From assembly GCF_000236165.1 (NCBI RefSeq), contig NZ_CM001373.1:1094304-1158303 (forward strand): 64,000 nucleotides of DNA, in the 5' to 3' direction. Shown piece after piece: positions 18,980 to 28,042 of this stretch (position 1 is the stretch's first letter; the number at the start of each line of letters is the position of its first letter). This stretch comes from Fluoribacter dumoffii NY 23. Lineage in GTDB: Bacteria; Pseudomonadota; Gammaproteobacteria; Legionellales; Legionellaceae. Both the position numbers and the translations under genes were made by a program. The notes beneath the pieces are model-generated. The model had not been told where the DNA came from, did not search any database, and was given only the letters and a program-made list of their open reading frames with translations.

Positions 18980-19553
18980 CAATTTTCTCCAAAGGAGACA
19001 TTTCCGGTTTAGGATTTAACAAGGATTGCATTTTTGAGATATCAGTAAGTTTTAACTCCGTAGTTTCCATAGTAGGTGTTTGATTGAATGATAAATCTGT
19101 AGGCGCGCTTTTTGCAGGAAACACTTGTTGGGTATCTCGGGTTTTTTGCCACCAGACACCTACAGCCACAATAACACCTAAAGCAAATAAAATGGTAAAC
19201 CAGCGTATGATGTGTTCCGCTTTATGTGATTCACGTTTGCTTTGCTGCCATAGGAGGGCACGGTCAGTTTTTTTCTCAGTAACAAACTGCTCATTAAATA
19301 TTGCTAAATAAGGTTCGGGGGAAGTACCTAATAATTTAGCATACGCACGCAAATATCCCTTAACAAAAACAGGTTCAGGTAACAAATGAAATTCATTACT
19401 TTCAATTAATTCAATAATACGCGCCCTTAAATGCAATTTATTGGCAACGTACTCTACTGTATATCCTTTTTGTTGGCGTATACTGGCAAGTTGCTCTCCT
19501 GGATTCCTATCTTGTTCTATTATATTTTCATCCAGCGTGGTTGTTGTATTCAT
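18972..19553 (-). CDS. rodZ: RodZ-like HTH membrane protein, short form
   Basis: 193-aa protein with an N-terminal cytoplasmic helix-turn-helix (GEQLASIRQQKGYTVEYVANKLHL ... FVKGYLRAYAKLL) typical of the HTH_25 domain that binds MreB, then a single membrane helix at about residues 114-130 (IIRWFTILFALGVIVAVGVWW). Canonical RodZ has a further periplasmic beta domain (DUF4115); here only about 60 residues follow the helix, so that domain is absent. Position between pilW and hisS matches the conserved rodZ locus. It overlaps pilW by 26 bp and hisS by 8 bp. Confidence 0.85.
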   Translation of the reverse strand: MNTTTTLDENIIEQDRNPGEQLASIRQQKGYTVEYVANKLHLRARIIELIESNEFHLLPEPVFVKGYLRAYAKLLGTSPEPYLAIFNEQFVTEKKTDRALLWQQSKRESHKAEHIIRWFTILFALGVIVAVGVWWQKTRDTQQVFPAKSAPTDLSFNQTPTMETTELKLTDISKMQSLLNPKPEMSPLEKIGG

Positions 19554-20316
19554 TATTTACTCCACTATTATCGATATTGGAATTCAAATTATTGATGTTT
19601 TGTTCATATTCTGCAGCTATAGCATGCTGTCCGACTTTTTCAGATGCTTCTTTAGCCAAAGATAACAGCACTTTATCGTTTAGAACTAATTCAGGATGCT
19701 TTTGTACCATGGTAAATGCCTCTGTATCATTCCCGGCTTTCACTTCAAGTTTTAATAACTCATAAAACGAAACCTTGCGAGAGGGATCCTGATTTAACGC
19801 TTTTGCAAAATAAATTTTAGCTTTATCTTCATTTGGAACTGATAAGGCGCAAAGGCCTGCATTTTCATAGGCTCCTGCTGTATGCACATATTTTAGGTCG
19901 CTCACCGCTTTCAAAAAGTAAGATTCAGCTTTTTTGTAATCACCTTGCCTGCATAAAAAAGCCCCATAATTATTGAGCTGTGCACCTGCATTTCCTGATA
20001 ATGAGAGAGCCTTTATATAATACTTCTCGGCCTGGTCCAACTCTTTGGTTTGCTCGAAGTAATATGCCATTGCTGAATTCACATCAGGTGATGTCGGTTC
20101 TTGTTCCAATGCAGTGATAAGCTTTTTTTTCGCTCTCGGTCTATCGCCTTGTTTTAAATAACCCAACCCTAGCTGAACATTATAGGATGCAGCCTTACTG
20201 AGATTTGGTTTTTTAAAATTTTGCTCTTCACTTTCTTTATCATGGGTGCATGCCTGCAATAGAAGACAAGTCATAATAAAAAAGAGATAAAACTTTTTAA
20301 ACACAATATTCCACAC
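19528..20316 (-). CDS. pilW: Type IV pilus biogenesis lipoprotein PilW/PilF
   Basis: Outer-membrane lipoprotein (pilotin) that helps assemble the PilQ secretin. 262 aa: signal with lipobox LLQAC near residue 23, then TPR units (AASYNVQLGLGYLKQGDRPRAKKKL, NSAMAYYFEQTKELDQAEKYYIKAL, LNNYGAFLCRQGDYKKAESYFLKAV, AYENAGLCALSV). The frame opens with GTG at 20316; a second GTG at 20304 is also possible and still retains the signal. The gene order rlmN-pilW-rodZ-hisS is standard for gammaproteobacteria. Confidence 0.9.
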   Translation of the reverse strand: MWNIVFKKFYLFFIMTCLLLQACTHDKESEEQNFKKPNLSKAASYNVQLGLGYLKQGDRPRAKKKLITALEQEPTSPDVNSAMAYYFEQTKELDQAEKYYIKALSLSGNAGAQLNNYGAFLCRQGDYKKAESYFLKAVSDLKYVHTAGAYENAGLCALSVPNEDKAKIYFAKALNQDPSRKVSFYELLKLEVKAGNDTEAFTMVQKHPELVLNDKVLLSLAKEASEKVGQHAIAAEYEQNINNLNSNIDNSGVNNEYNNHAG

Positions 20317-20461
20317 TAAGGTTAGAAATGATTGGGCATTATAACCGCTTATAAATAAATTAAAAATGATTTGTCACAAATAATGGCTTTATTGTAGTGC
20401 AAAGCAGGTTCGGCATACCAATACAGGTTTCGGATACGCCGCATAACTTCCTTTACTGCTG

Positions 20462-21589
20462 TTATTCTGTTGCCTGCTTCTGACCGTCCATAGGAATAAA
20501 ATGCAATTTTTTCCATCTTTGAGAGCGACTTGTTCTATCCATAACTTCGCCGGCCAATTGACCACAGGCAGCATCAATATCATCACCACGAGTTTTTCGA
20601 GTAATTGTATTAATACCATGGGCTATTAATTTATCTCTAAATGCATCAATTGCTTCCTGTGATGAACGTTCATAATGAGTCATTGGAAAAGGATTAAAAG
20701 GAATTAAATTCACTTTTGCTGGAATATTACGCAGCAATTTTATCAATTGATTTGCGTGTTCTGGTTGATCGTTAACCCCTTTTAGCATGACGTACTCAAA
20801 AGTTACTTTTCTACGGGGTTCGTTTTTAAAATAGGTTTTACACAGGGCCATTAGCTGCGACAGGGGATATTTTTTATTTATAGGAACAAGTTCATTCCTC
20901 AACTCATCATTGGGTGCATGCAAGGAAACAGCTAGTGCTACCGGGCTGACCTCTCTTAATCGCTGCAGCTCAGGCAATACTCCAGAAGTACTTAGAGTAA
21001 CGCGGCGCTTGGAAAGACCATATGCAAAATCGTCCATCATGATGCTCATTGCCGATACTACATTATCAAAATTCAGCAACGGCTCTCCCATTCCCATCAT
21101 CACCACATTGGTTACTCTTTTATCATGCACTCCCTCTTCAAGCGACAACTCACGTACAGCCAACCAAACCTGGCCAATAATTTCGGCAGTGGATAAATTT
21201 CGGTTAAAACCTTGTTTTGCAGTGGAGCAAAAGGAACAATTCAAGGCACATCCAACTTGTGAGGAGACACATAGAGTTCCACGGGTTGCTTCTGGGATGA
21301 ATACGGTCTCAATACAATTCCCGCAATCCAGTTTTAAAAGCCATTTATGGGTTCCATCGCTGGATTTTTGGCAAGCGATTATTTCCGGTAATTTAATATG
21401 TGCGCGTTGCGCAAGCTTTTCTCTTAACTGCTTGCTTAAGTTAGTCATTTCGGTGAAATCAGATAAACCTGTCTGATGAATCCACTGGATTATCTGTTGG
21501 GCCCGGTAAGGTTTCTCACCCCAGCTGTCCAGTAATTCCCGCATTTGTTGGTAATTGTAATCCAGCAAATTTACTTTTTGTACAGTCAT
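20462..21589 (-). CDS. rlmN: Dual-specificity 23S rRNA/tRNA A methyltransferase RlmN
   Basis: Radical-SAM enzyme that methylates C2 of A2503 in 23S rRNA and A37 in some tRNAs. 375 aa. The cluster motif is [15 protein letters not shown] (C-x3-C-x2-C); also [32 protein letters not shown], and the C-terminal catalytic cysteine in [13 protein letters not shown] gap of about 145 bp without features separates it from pilW. Confidence 0.97.
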   Translation of the reverse strand: MTVQKVNLLDYNYQQMRELLDSWGEKPYRAQQIIQWIHQTGLSDFTEMTNLSKQLREKLAQRAHIKLPEIIACQKSSDGTHKWLLKLDCGNCIETVFIPEATRGTLCVSSQVGCALNCSFCSTAKQGFNRNLSTAEIIGQVWLAVRELSLEEGVHDKRVTNVVMMGMGEPLLNFDNVVSAMSIMMDDFAYGLSKRRVTLSTSGVLPELQRLREVSPVALAVSLHAPNDELRNELVPINKKYPLSQLMALCKTYFKNEPRRKVTFEYVMLKGVNDQPEHANQLIKLLRNIPAKVNLIPFNPFPMTHYERSSQEAIDAFRDKLIAHGINTITRKTRGDDIDAACGQLAGEVMDRTSRSQRWKKLHFIPMDGQKQATE

Positions 21590-21689
21590 CTTAACTCCAG
21601 ATTTAATGACAAAATACGCGAAATACGATTAAAACGAATTGAAAAAACTGGCGGCTATAAAAAAACCAAACCTAAAGCCTCTCGTAAGA

Positions 21690-21722
21690 AAACCTGAGAT
21701 TCACTTTGCAGCACTCAGGTTT
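21690..21722. terminator. Intrinsic terminator hairpin between rlmN and ndk
   Basis: AAACCTGAG (21690-21698) and CTCAGGTTT (21714-21722) form a perfect 9-bp stem around a 15-base loop. On the minus strand, downstream of ndk, the stem is followed by TCTT. On the plus strand it is followed by TCAAATT. Confidence 0.65.
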
Positions 21723-21755
21723 TCAAATTCGTGTCATTAAATATTAAAACGGTTC

Positions 21756-22181
21756 TTATCGCTCACAAATCTCGTGTGGCTCGAAGAAAAAGGCAATTTC
21801 ACGAGCTGCATTTTCAAGGCTGTCAGAGCCATGCACCGCATTAGCATCTATACTGTCAGCAAAATCTGCACGGATAGTTCCAGCAGCAGCTTCTTTAGGA
21901 TTGGTAGCTCCCATAATTTCACGGTTTTTCATAACCGCGTTTTCGCCTTCTAATACCTGAATCATTACTGGACCAGAAATCATGAACTCTACCAAGTCTT
22001 TGAAGAAAGGGCGAGCACGATGAATATCATAAAAGTTTTCTGCTTGTTCACGAGAAAGCTGCATCATTTTTGCAGCGATTATGTTAAGACCAGCACTCTC
22101 GAAACGAGAATATATTTGACCTATAACTGATTTAGCAACTGCGTCAGGCTTAATAATTGACAATGTTGTTTCTTTTGCCAT
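21756..22181 (-). CDS. ndk: Nucleoside diphosphate kinase
   Basis: Phosphorylates NDPs to NTPs via a phosphohistidine. 141 aa from the ATG at 22181, chosen because TGGAG lies seven bases upstream and it gives the standard N-terminus [15 protein letters not shown]; an in-frame ATG four codons upstream lacks this. The active-site motif NAVHGSD is present, with [11 protein letters not shown] and [11 protein letters not shown]. Transcribed alone, with a hairpin terminator downstream. Confidence 0.97.
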   Translation of the reverse strand: MAKETTLSIIKPDAVAKSVIGQIYSRFESAGLNIIAAKMMQLSREQAENFYDIHRARPFFKDLVEFMISGPVMIQVLEGENAVMKNREIMGATNPKEAAAGTIRADFADSIDANAVHGSDSLENAAREIAFFFEPHEICER

Positions 22182-22317
22182 CACGAACTCCATAGGGGTT
22201 TAGTTAAAGTGCGATATTATACACGAAACACAGACTATATGGCTAATATAAATTCATTTTTATATTATTCATGTTTGAAAAATAACAGATTTGACGTTCC
22301 TGCTTTTTTCTATCGCT

Positions 22318-23202
22318 TTATGTAACATTCTGGCCAATACTTTTGTCAAAATGGAGTGCTTCTCTATTAATGGCATCTTGCTCGGGATCAATTTTATACT
22401 CGGGTAAAGATTTCATTAACTCAATAACCCGAATAATCGTGTCATGAAATTGATTTCTATAAGAATTAGCTAACAGATTTACCTCATTTGCTTGCTGCAC
22501 GTAGTCCATTATTTGCTCATCAAAATCCATGTCTATTTGTAATAGCTCAGACATTGCAGTTAACATTTTTCCTTTTAAATCTTCGCTAAGGGAAGCTTTA
22601 AGAACATCGTTCATTTTATCAATAAATAGAGTTTGATTCATTTGAACTTCAGTCATATTGCAATAGATCAGTGCATGATTGATTGCCTGCCGTATGTGAC
22701 TCTTTTTATATGAAAAATTTGCTGCCTTAAATAATTTATTTATAGAGGAGAGTGATTTTTCGAATTCCGTGTTAAAAACCTGGGTCATCTTTATCAACAC
22801 ACTCTGGCTGGTAGCAATAAAATTGTCGTGTTGTCCTTGTGCCTTATGAAACTCCTCACCCAACTTAACCAGTTGTTGCCGTTCATTTTCTATTATTTCG
22901 CGTGTAGAGGCACCCTGAGCTTCTTCACCTTTTGCATTTTCACCTGACAATAAATAATCAATAAACAGCTTTTGAACATAAACATGATAATCGTTCGCTT
23001 GTTGTAAAACGATGCCATTAAGAACACTTTTTAAAGGAACCTGCAAGATCCGATGATAAAAACTGAAAGGGCTTTTAATTGCTGCTACCAATTCAGATTG
23101 TGCCAGATTAATTTTGTACCTACCTAAAATACGTTCCGCTGTTATTGCACCATAAGTTGAGAACCATTGGCTTAATTCAGTATCAATTTCTTGGCCGTTC
23201 AT
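22318..23202 (-). CDS. Conserved-looking protein of unknown function
   Basis: 294 aa, not recognised. Predominantly helical, with no signal peptide or membrane helix. It opens with a short W-containing stretch (ELSQWFSTYGAITAERILGRYK), then a likely coiled or helical region (REIIENERQQLVKLGEEFHKAQGQHDNF) and further helices to the C-terminus. GGATG lies upstream of the ATG. It is a single gene, divergent from miaE. A regulatory, cytoskeletal or secreted-effector role cannot be told from sequence alone; soluble helical proteins of this kind are common among Legionella-specific genes. Confidence 0.75.
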   Translation of the reverse strand: MNGQEIDTELSQWFSTYGAITAERILGRYKINLAQSELVAAIKSPFSFYHRILQVPLKSVLNGIVLQQANDYHVYVQKLFIDYLLSGENAKGEEAQGASTREIIENERQQLVKLGEEFHKAQGQHDNFIATSQSVLIKMTQVFNTEFEKSLSSINKLFKAANFSYKKSHIRQAINHALIYCNMTEVQMNQTLFIDKMNDVLKASLSEDLKGKMLTAMSELLQIDMDFDEQIMDYVQQANEVNLLANSYRNQFHDTIIRVIELMKSLPEYKIDPEQDAINREALHFDKSIGQNVT

Positions 23203-23276
23203 TTTTCATCCAATTTAATTTCATCAAAGTATATGATATAAGACAGTTTATTAAATAAGTATAGTGTAATCAGCAG

Positions 23277-23900
23277 ATGTTAAAACGATTAGATATTGAT
23301 TTACAATTATTAAATGATTTTCTTCAAGTAAAAACTCCTCAGGCGTGGCTGGATTATGCAGCGAATAATATTCCTTTGCTGTTAATCGACCATGCCCATT
23401 GTGAACGCAAGGCTGCAGCAACTGCTATCAACTTTATCAGCAAATATCCTGAAAAAAAGGAATTGGTTGAAGTCATGTCTCCCTTAGCCCGTGAAGAGTT
23501 GCTTCACTTTGAAAAAGTCTTGAATTTTATGACACAAAAAGGCATACCCTTCAGTCCCCTGCAACCTTCAGGCTATGCGACCCAGATGCATAAACAGGTT
23601 ACAAGCCGGAATGTCCTCCAGCGTCTATGTGATCAGCTTATTATTGGTGCCATTATTGAAGCACGGTCTTGTGAACGTTTCCATGCAATTATCCCCTACC
23701 TTAACGATCCGGACTTGATAAAATTTTACACCACTTTGATTAAATCAGAAGCCCGACATTTTGAGGATTACCTGCGTCTTGCAAAATTATATGGCGGTGA
23801 TATAGAACAGCGGTTGAAGTTGTTTTTATCACTGGAAAATAATTTTATTTTAGGTACTGATGCGGTATTTCGCTTCCATAGCGGAATACCGCAAGCCTAG
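23277..23900 (+). CDS. miaE: tRNA 2-methylthio-N6-isopentenyladenosine-37 hydroxylase
   Basis: Non-haem diiron monooxygenase that hydroxylates ms2i6A37 in tRNA to ms2io6A. 207 aa. The ferritin-like four-helix carboxylate/histidine set is visible: DHAHCERKAA, REELLHFEKV, EARSCERFHAI and SEARHFEDYLRLA. It converges with the unknown minus-strand gene that ends 7 bp downstream. The pathway needs MiaA and MiaB, which are not in the window. Confidence 0.93.
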   Translation: MLKRLDIDLQLLNDFLQVKTPQAWLDYAANNIPLLLIDHAHCERKAAATAINFISKYPEKKELVEVMSPLAREELLHFEKVLNFMTQKGIPFSPLQPSGYATQMHKQVTSRNVLQRLCDQLIIGAIIEARSCERFHAIIPYLNDPDLIKFYTTLIKSEARHFEDYLRLAKLYGGDIEQRLKLFLSLENNFILGTDAVFRFHSGIPQA

Positions 23901-23906
23901 TATTGA

Positions 23907-24746
23907 TTAGGGAGGAGTAGGCGTGCTTTGTACTCGTTCATCATTTTGCTCCTGATATTTCAAAGTAGCATGATGTTCGAGGAACTTGGCAAAATTGGTA
24001 GGTTTATTTTTACCATTTAATTCATTGAATACGTCTTCATCCAATTTGGTACCGTTTGCATAATGGACATAGGTTTTTGCCTGAGTATCGTAGACATAAT
24101 CATGTTCCTGCAGCCAGAGTGACACAAAAGTTTTAAATGCTTTATTAGCTTCATTCTCTTTGTTAAAAGGAATTCCATCTGCTCGCGTTAAATCGGCTAC
24201 TTGAACTTTTCCATCCTTAAAAGAAACTTTATGTTCCAGGAGAGGAAGGTTAAAATCTCCATCCCCTTTAACTCTATTGAGTACTGCAGATTTTGCCGCT
24301 TCGTAGATAAATTCTTGTGGATGAAACAGACCTCTGACATAAGGTATAGGCCGGGTTGTATTTTTCATAAGATCCAGTGCCTCGCCACCAACCTGTTGGG
24401 ACGATACATTAACTGCCTTATTAAGTTTTGTTAAAACATTCAACAAAGACATCATGTTGGAACGCCAGTCATTAATAGAGCTTTGTTCGGAAGTTATCAT
24501 ATGATCGGCGAGTTGTTGTACTTCTTCATGAAGAGTAGATTCTCCATCTTTCGTTTTAACTTTATGTTTGTTTCTCAGCTCATCCATGGTCTTGGCCCAC
24601 TTTTGCCGTTGGATCATTTGGGCCGCTTCAAGATCTGCTTGTTGCTGTCTGTCTCTTTCATCTTTACGAAGTCTTTCCATTCCCTCTAAAGAACTTTTAT
24701 TCGCTGCTTTTTTTTCTTTTTCAAATTCATCATTGCTCTGAGTCAT
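23907..24746 (-). CDS. Unknown charged protein, possible lineage-specific effector
   Basis: 279 aa, not recognised. The N-terminal 90 residues are very rich in K, E, R and Q and predicted helical (FEKEKKAANKSSLEGMERLRKDERDRQQQ), followed by a more globular part (RPIPYVRGLFHPQEFIYEAAKSAV) and a polar tail rich in E/Q/D/P (KYQEQNDERVQSTPTPP). No signal peptide. GGAG precedes the ATG. It lies 17 bp after lpxH on the same strand, so it probably shares the minC-lpxH transcript. The composition is compatible with a Dot/Icm-secreted protein, but nothing here proves it. Confidence 0.72.
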   Translation of the reverse strand: MTQSNDEFEKEKKAANKSSLEGMERLRKDERDRQQQADLEAAQMIQRQKWAKTMDELRNKHKVKTKDGESTLHEEVQQLADHMITSEQSSINDWRSNMMSLLNVLTKLNKAVNVSSQQVGGEALDLMKNTTRPIPYVRGLFHPQEFIYEAAKSAVLNRVKGDGDFNLPLLEHKVSFKDGKVQVADLTRADGIPFNKENEANKAFKTFVSLWLQEHDYVYDTQAKTYVHYANGTKLDEDVFNELNGKNKPTNFAKFLEHHATLKYQEQNDERVQSTPTPP

Positions 24747-24763
24747 AACCGATCACTCCAAAA

Positions 24764-25483
24764 TCACAAATGGACAAAATAAAGCCCCTTTGTATGATGA
24801 TAACACAATAGCTGGGGTTTGTCATCCCAATCACTGAGGACATAAGACGTTAATTTTTGGGTATTATTTTGATAAAAATATATTCCTGGTTTATGTGTAT
24901 GACCATGAATTAATTGAGTCGTTTGATAACGTCCCATATGCTGAATCACTTCCTCAGCTACCACATCCATTTCCTCTGCGGTTTTACTTTGATTCATCTG
25001 ACTGCGATAACGTACTTTCTTAACTAAACGCTCACGATATTTTACAGGTAAACTTAAAAATAAGGCAGAAAAGAGTTTGTTGCGGGTTATCAACCGAAAT
25101 CGTTGATGTGCGATATCTTTAATACAATATCGATCACCATGCACTAGCAGGGTTTTTTCCTGACCCAATTGAATAATTGTGGGTTCTGATAAGGTAGTCC
25201 ATCCCGCAAGCTTTGCAAAGTTTCTTCCCAACAGGAAATCACGGTTGCCATGCATATAAAACAATTTAATCCCTTGTTGTGTCAAGGAAAATAACTGATT
25301 AGCTATACCCTTGCTCCATTCATTTAGGGTGTCGTCCCCTGCCCAAGCGTGAAAAAAATCCCCAAGGATATAAATAGTTTTCACAGAACCTTCTGCCCAT
25401 TTCAGAAATTCATTAAAACGTTCCTGAATAGCCTGCTCTTCCGGATGCAAATGAAGATCAGAAATAAAAACAGCTTCTATCAT
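24764..25483 (-). CDS. lpxH: UDP-2,3-diacylglucosamine diphosphatase
   Basis: Calcineurin-like phosphoesterase that makes lipid X in lipid A synthesis at the inner membrane. 239 aa. Metal-ligand motifs: SDLHLHPEE near the N-terminus, LGDFFHAWAGDD, MHGNRDFLLG, LVHGDRYC, and HGHTHKPG near the C-terminus. Its ATG overlaps the minC stop by 4 bp. Confidence 0.95.
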   Translation of the reverse strand: MIEAVFISDLHLHPEEQAIQERFNEFLKWAEGSVKTIYILGDFFHAWAGDDTLNEWSKGIANQLFSLTQQGIKLFYMHGNRDFLLGRNFAKLAGWTTLSEPTIIQLGQEKTLLVHGDRYCIKDIAHQRFRLITRNKLFSALFLSLPVKYRERLVKKVRYRSQMNQSKTAEEMDVVAEEVIQHMGRYQTTQLIHGHTHKPGIYFYQNNTQKLTSYVLSDWDDKPQLLCYHHTKGLYFVHL

Positions 25484-26181
25484 AAAGGCTCAATATGTAT
25501 GTGTTCATCCATTAAATAAATTTGACAAGGTCCGTTATGCGGTTCAATAGCATCACTCAAGCGATAAAATCCTGCAATTGACACTAACTCAGCCTCAAGA
25601 GACTGACAAAAAATCCTTGCTTCCTTGTCCCCTGATATACCCGCTAAAGCTCGGCCCCTTAAAGCTCCATAGACATGAATACAACCATCTGCCAATAATT
25701 CAGCTCCATGGCTTACTGAAGAAGCAATCACCAGATCACCGCCTTTGGCTACAACTTGCTGCCCGGAACGCACGGGTGTGGTGATGAGTTTTGTTAATGG
25801 CTTTGTTGTTTCATAATGATTGTTTTCAATGGGTCGTTCGATAATCGGTTTATCCTGAGTGGATGAGGCATGGAGAACAGCCAGGCCGTGGCATTGAGCC
25901 AAAGTATTATGTACTGCACTTCCTCCCTGGATAGCAACAGGAATCATCCCATGAGCACGCGCCATCTGCAATAAAGATTGCAAATCAAATTCCAGTTGAT
26001 GAACTGAAGACAAATCAAAAACAATGGGAGTATGCTCAAATAATTTCGGCGCTTTGGCAACTGTATCATCCAGTTGATGCAAAAAAATTTCGGGTTCTGT
26101 ACTTAAAACATGGAGTACAGTAAACGTATAAAGACGCCCTTTTAATTTAAATGCTTGAGCTTGGGTTGTATTTTCACTCAT
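25480..26181 (-). CDS. minC: Septum site-determining protein MinC
   Basis: Inhibitor of FtsZ assembly away from midcell. 233 aa from the ATG at 26181 (N-terminus MSENTTQAQAFKLKGRLYTF); an upstream in-frame start at 26202 is possible but adds an atypical extension. The C-terminal half is the beta-helical MinC domain, with QQVVAKGGDLVIASSVSHGAELLADGCIHVYGALRGRA-type features and the conserved AGISGD. minD and minE are not in the window, so the min genes are split. Divergent from the fadD-like gene. Confidence 0.93.
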   Translation of the reverse strand: MSENTTQAQAFKLKGRLYTFTVLHVLSTEPEIFLHQLDDTVAKAPKLFEHTPIVFDLSSVHQLEFDLQSLLQMARAHGMIPVAIQGGSAVHNTLAQCHGLAVLHASSTQDKPIIERPIENNHYETTKPLTKLITTPVRSGQQVVAKGGDLVIASSVSHGAELLADGCIHVYGALRGRALAGISGDKEARIFCQSLEAELVSIAGFYRLSDAIEPHNGPCQIYLMDEHIHIEPL

Positions 26182-26253
26182 GAGTATGATATCCATAACC
26201 AATATTTTTGTTTATACTAACATGTGAAAACCAATAACAGAAGGATATTTAAG

Positions 26254-27963
26254 GTGGATAAACGGTGGTTTGAACAATATCAGAAAGGAGTTCCGCATGA
26301 AATCGACTCAAGTCAATATTCTTCCCTCGTAGATTTATTTAAAGAATCCTGTAAACGTTATGCTAAAAAAACTTCTTACATCAATATGGGAAGTGGTATT
26401 ACTTTTAATCAACTGGATGAAATGAGTCGGGATTTCGCTGCTTATCTTCAACAGCTGAAATTACCCAAAGGAACTCGGATAGCAATAATGCTCCCCAACG
26501 TTCTTCAATACCCAGTAGCCCTTTTTGGAATATTGCGTGCTGGCTATGTTGTTGTTAATACAAACCCTCTTTATACTACAGATGAGCTCGTGCATCAAAT
26601 GAATGACTCTGGTGCGGAAGCAATTATAGTGCTGGCTAATTTTGCAAAAACCGTGGAAAAGAGTTTAAACTCCATCCCTACTTTGAAACATGTCATTGTC
26701 ACTGAAATAGGCGACTTATTCTCTACCCCCAAACGCATTATTGTCAACGCAGTAATCAAGTACATAAAAAAAATGGTTCCTGCTTATAGCATTCCGCATG
26801 CAGTGTCTTTTAATTATGTTTTACTTGAGGGAAAACAGGCAACCTACCATCCAGTTGAATTAAATCACGATGATATCGCATTTTTGCAATATACCGGGGG
26901 TACGACAGGCGTAGCAAAAGGGGCTATATTAACCCATGGCAATATGGTCTCCAATGTTCTGCAGGCTGATGCCTGGATCAAACCTATAGGACTGAACGGC
27001 GACGAAGTCATCGTTACAGCAATCCCTCTCTACCACGTCTTTTCACTTACTGCTAATTGTTTGACTTATATGAAAGAAGGGGCCAAAAACGTACTCATCA
27101 CCAATCCCCGAGACCTGGATCATTTTATCAAGGAAATCAAAAACGTTCGTTTTTCAGCTATAACTGGTGTTAATACTTTATTTAATGCTTTATTAAATCA
27201 TCCTAAATTTAAAGAGGTTGATTTTAGCAGGCTGAAAATTTCTCTTGCCGGAGGGATGGCTTTGCAGAAGAGTGTGGCCCTTAAATGGCTTGAAGTGACC
27301 AAAACACCTGTATTAGAGGCTTATGGCTTAACTGAAACCAGCCCTGCTGCAATTATTAATCCAATGAATCTGGTGGAATATAATGGAAGTGTGGGATTGC
27401 CCCTTCCTTCTACGGATGTGTTAATTCTGGATGATGATGAGAATGAAGTACCTGTCGGAACAAGTGGTGAGGTATGCATCAAAGGACCACAAGTAACTCC
27501 GGGTTATTGGAAGCGTCCTGATGAAACTGCTTTGGTTTTTACTAAAAATGGTTATCTTAAAACCGGTGATATCGGTAAAATGGACGAAGAAGGCTTTATA
27601 TATTTGGTCGACCGCAAAAAAGACATGCTGCTTGTTTCTGGATTCAATGTTTATCCCAATGAAGTAGAACAAGTAATCTCGATGCATCCGGGTGTATTGG
27701 AGGTGGGGGTAGTAGGAATTGTGGATAAGGAATCGGGTGAGCGTGTAAAAGCCTGTGTTGTGAAAAAAGATCCCAATCTTACTGCAGAACAAATTATCGC
27801 TTATTGCCGGGAACATTTGACAGCGTATAAGGTTCCCAAAGTAGTTGAATTCTATGACGAACTTCCCAAGACCAATGTGGGCAAAATACTTCGTCGTGCA
27901 CTTAAAGAGTCCAGTGCATCCCCAAGTCTTCCGGAGAAAAAACCAGCTGTAGCCATAAATTGA
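26254..27963 (+). CDS. fadD: Long-chain fatty acid-CoA ligase, FadD type
   Basis: Adenylate-forming enzyme that activates fatty acids to acyl-CoA for beta-oxidation or lipid synthesis. About 569 aa. AMP-binding motif YTGGTTGVAKGA; also YGLTETSPA, LKTGDIGKMDEEGF, and the C-terminal lysine motif NVGKILRRAL. The frame is open from GTG 26224, but GTG 26254 is preferred: AGAAGGA lies eight bases upstream and gives MDKRWFEQYQKG, the usual FadD-type N-terminus. Divergent from minC. A fadBA-type pair occurs at 56-59 kb. Confidence 0.9.
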   Translation: MDKRWFEQYQKGVPHEIDSSQYSSLVDLFKESCKRYAKKTSYINMGSGITFNQLDEMSRDFAAYLQQLKLPKGTRIAIMLPNVLQYPVALFGILRAGYVVVNTNPLYTTDELVHQMNDSGAEAIIVLANFAKTVEKSLNSIPTLKHVIVTEIGDLFSTPKRIIVNAVIKYIKKMVPAYSIPHAVSFNYVLLEGKQATYHPVELNHDDIAFLQYTGGTTGVAKGAILTHGNMVSNVLQADAWIKPIGLNGDEVIVTAIPLYHVFSLTANCLTYMKEGAKNVLITNPRDLDHFIKEIKNVRFSAITGVNTLFNALLNHPKFKEVDFSRLKISLAGGMALQKSVALKWLEVTKTPVLEAYGLTETSPAAIINPMNLVEYNGSVGLPLPSTDVLILDDDENEVPVGTSGEVCIKGPQVTPGYWKRPDETALVFTKNGYLKTGDIGKMDEEGFIYLVDRKKDMLLVSGFNVYPNEVEQVISMHPGVLEVGVVGIVDKESGERVKACVVKKDPNLTAEQIIAYCREHLTAYKVPKVVEFYDELPKTNVGKILRRALKESSASPSLPEKKPAVAIN

Positions 27964-27974
27964 GGCCATTTCAC

Positions 27975-28014
27975 TTGATAACCTGGACTAGCGCAGCATA
28001 ATCCAGGTTATCAA
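27975..28014. terminator. Bidirectional terminator between acyl-CoA ligase and Nudix genes
   Basis: A perfect 13-bp inverted repeat: TTGATAACCTGGA (27975-27987) and TCCAGGTTATCAA (28002-28014) with a 14-base loop, between two convergent genes. A short TTTAGG follows on the plus strand. Confidence 0.75.
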
Positions 28015-28042
28015 TTTAGGTTTCAGTTGCCAACAAGTACCT

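Noticed and set aside
20910-21476. Plus-strand ORF of 188 aa opposite rlmN
   Set aside because: Shadow of rlmN; no family resemblance.
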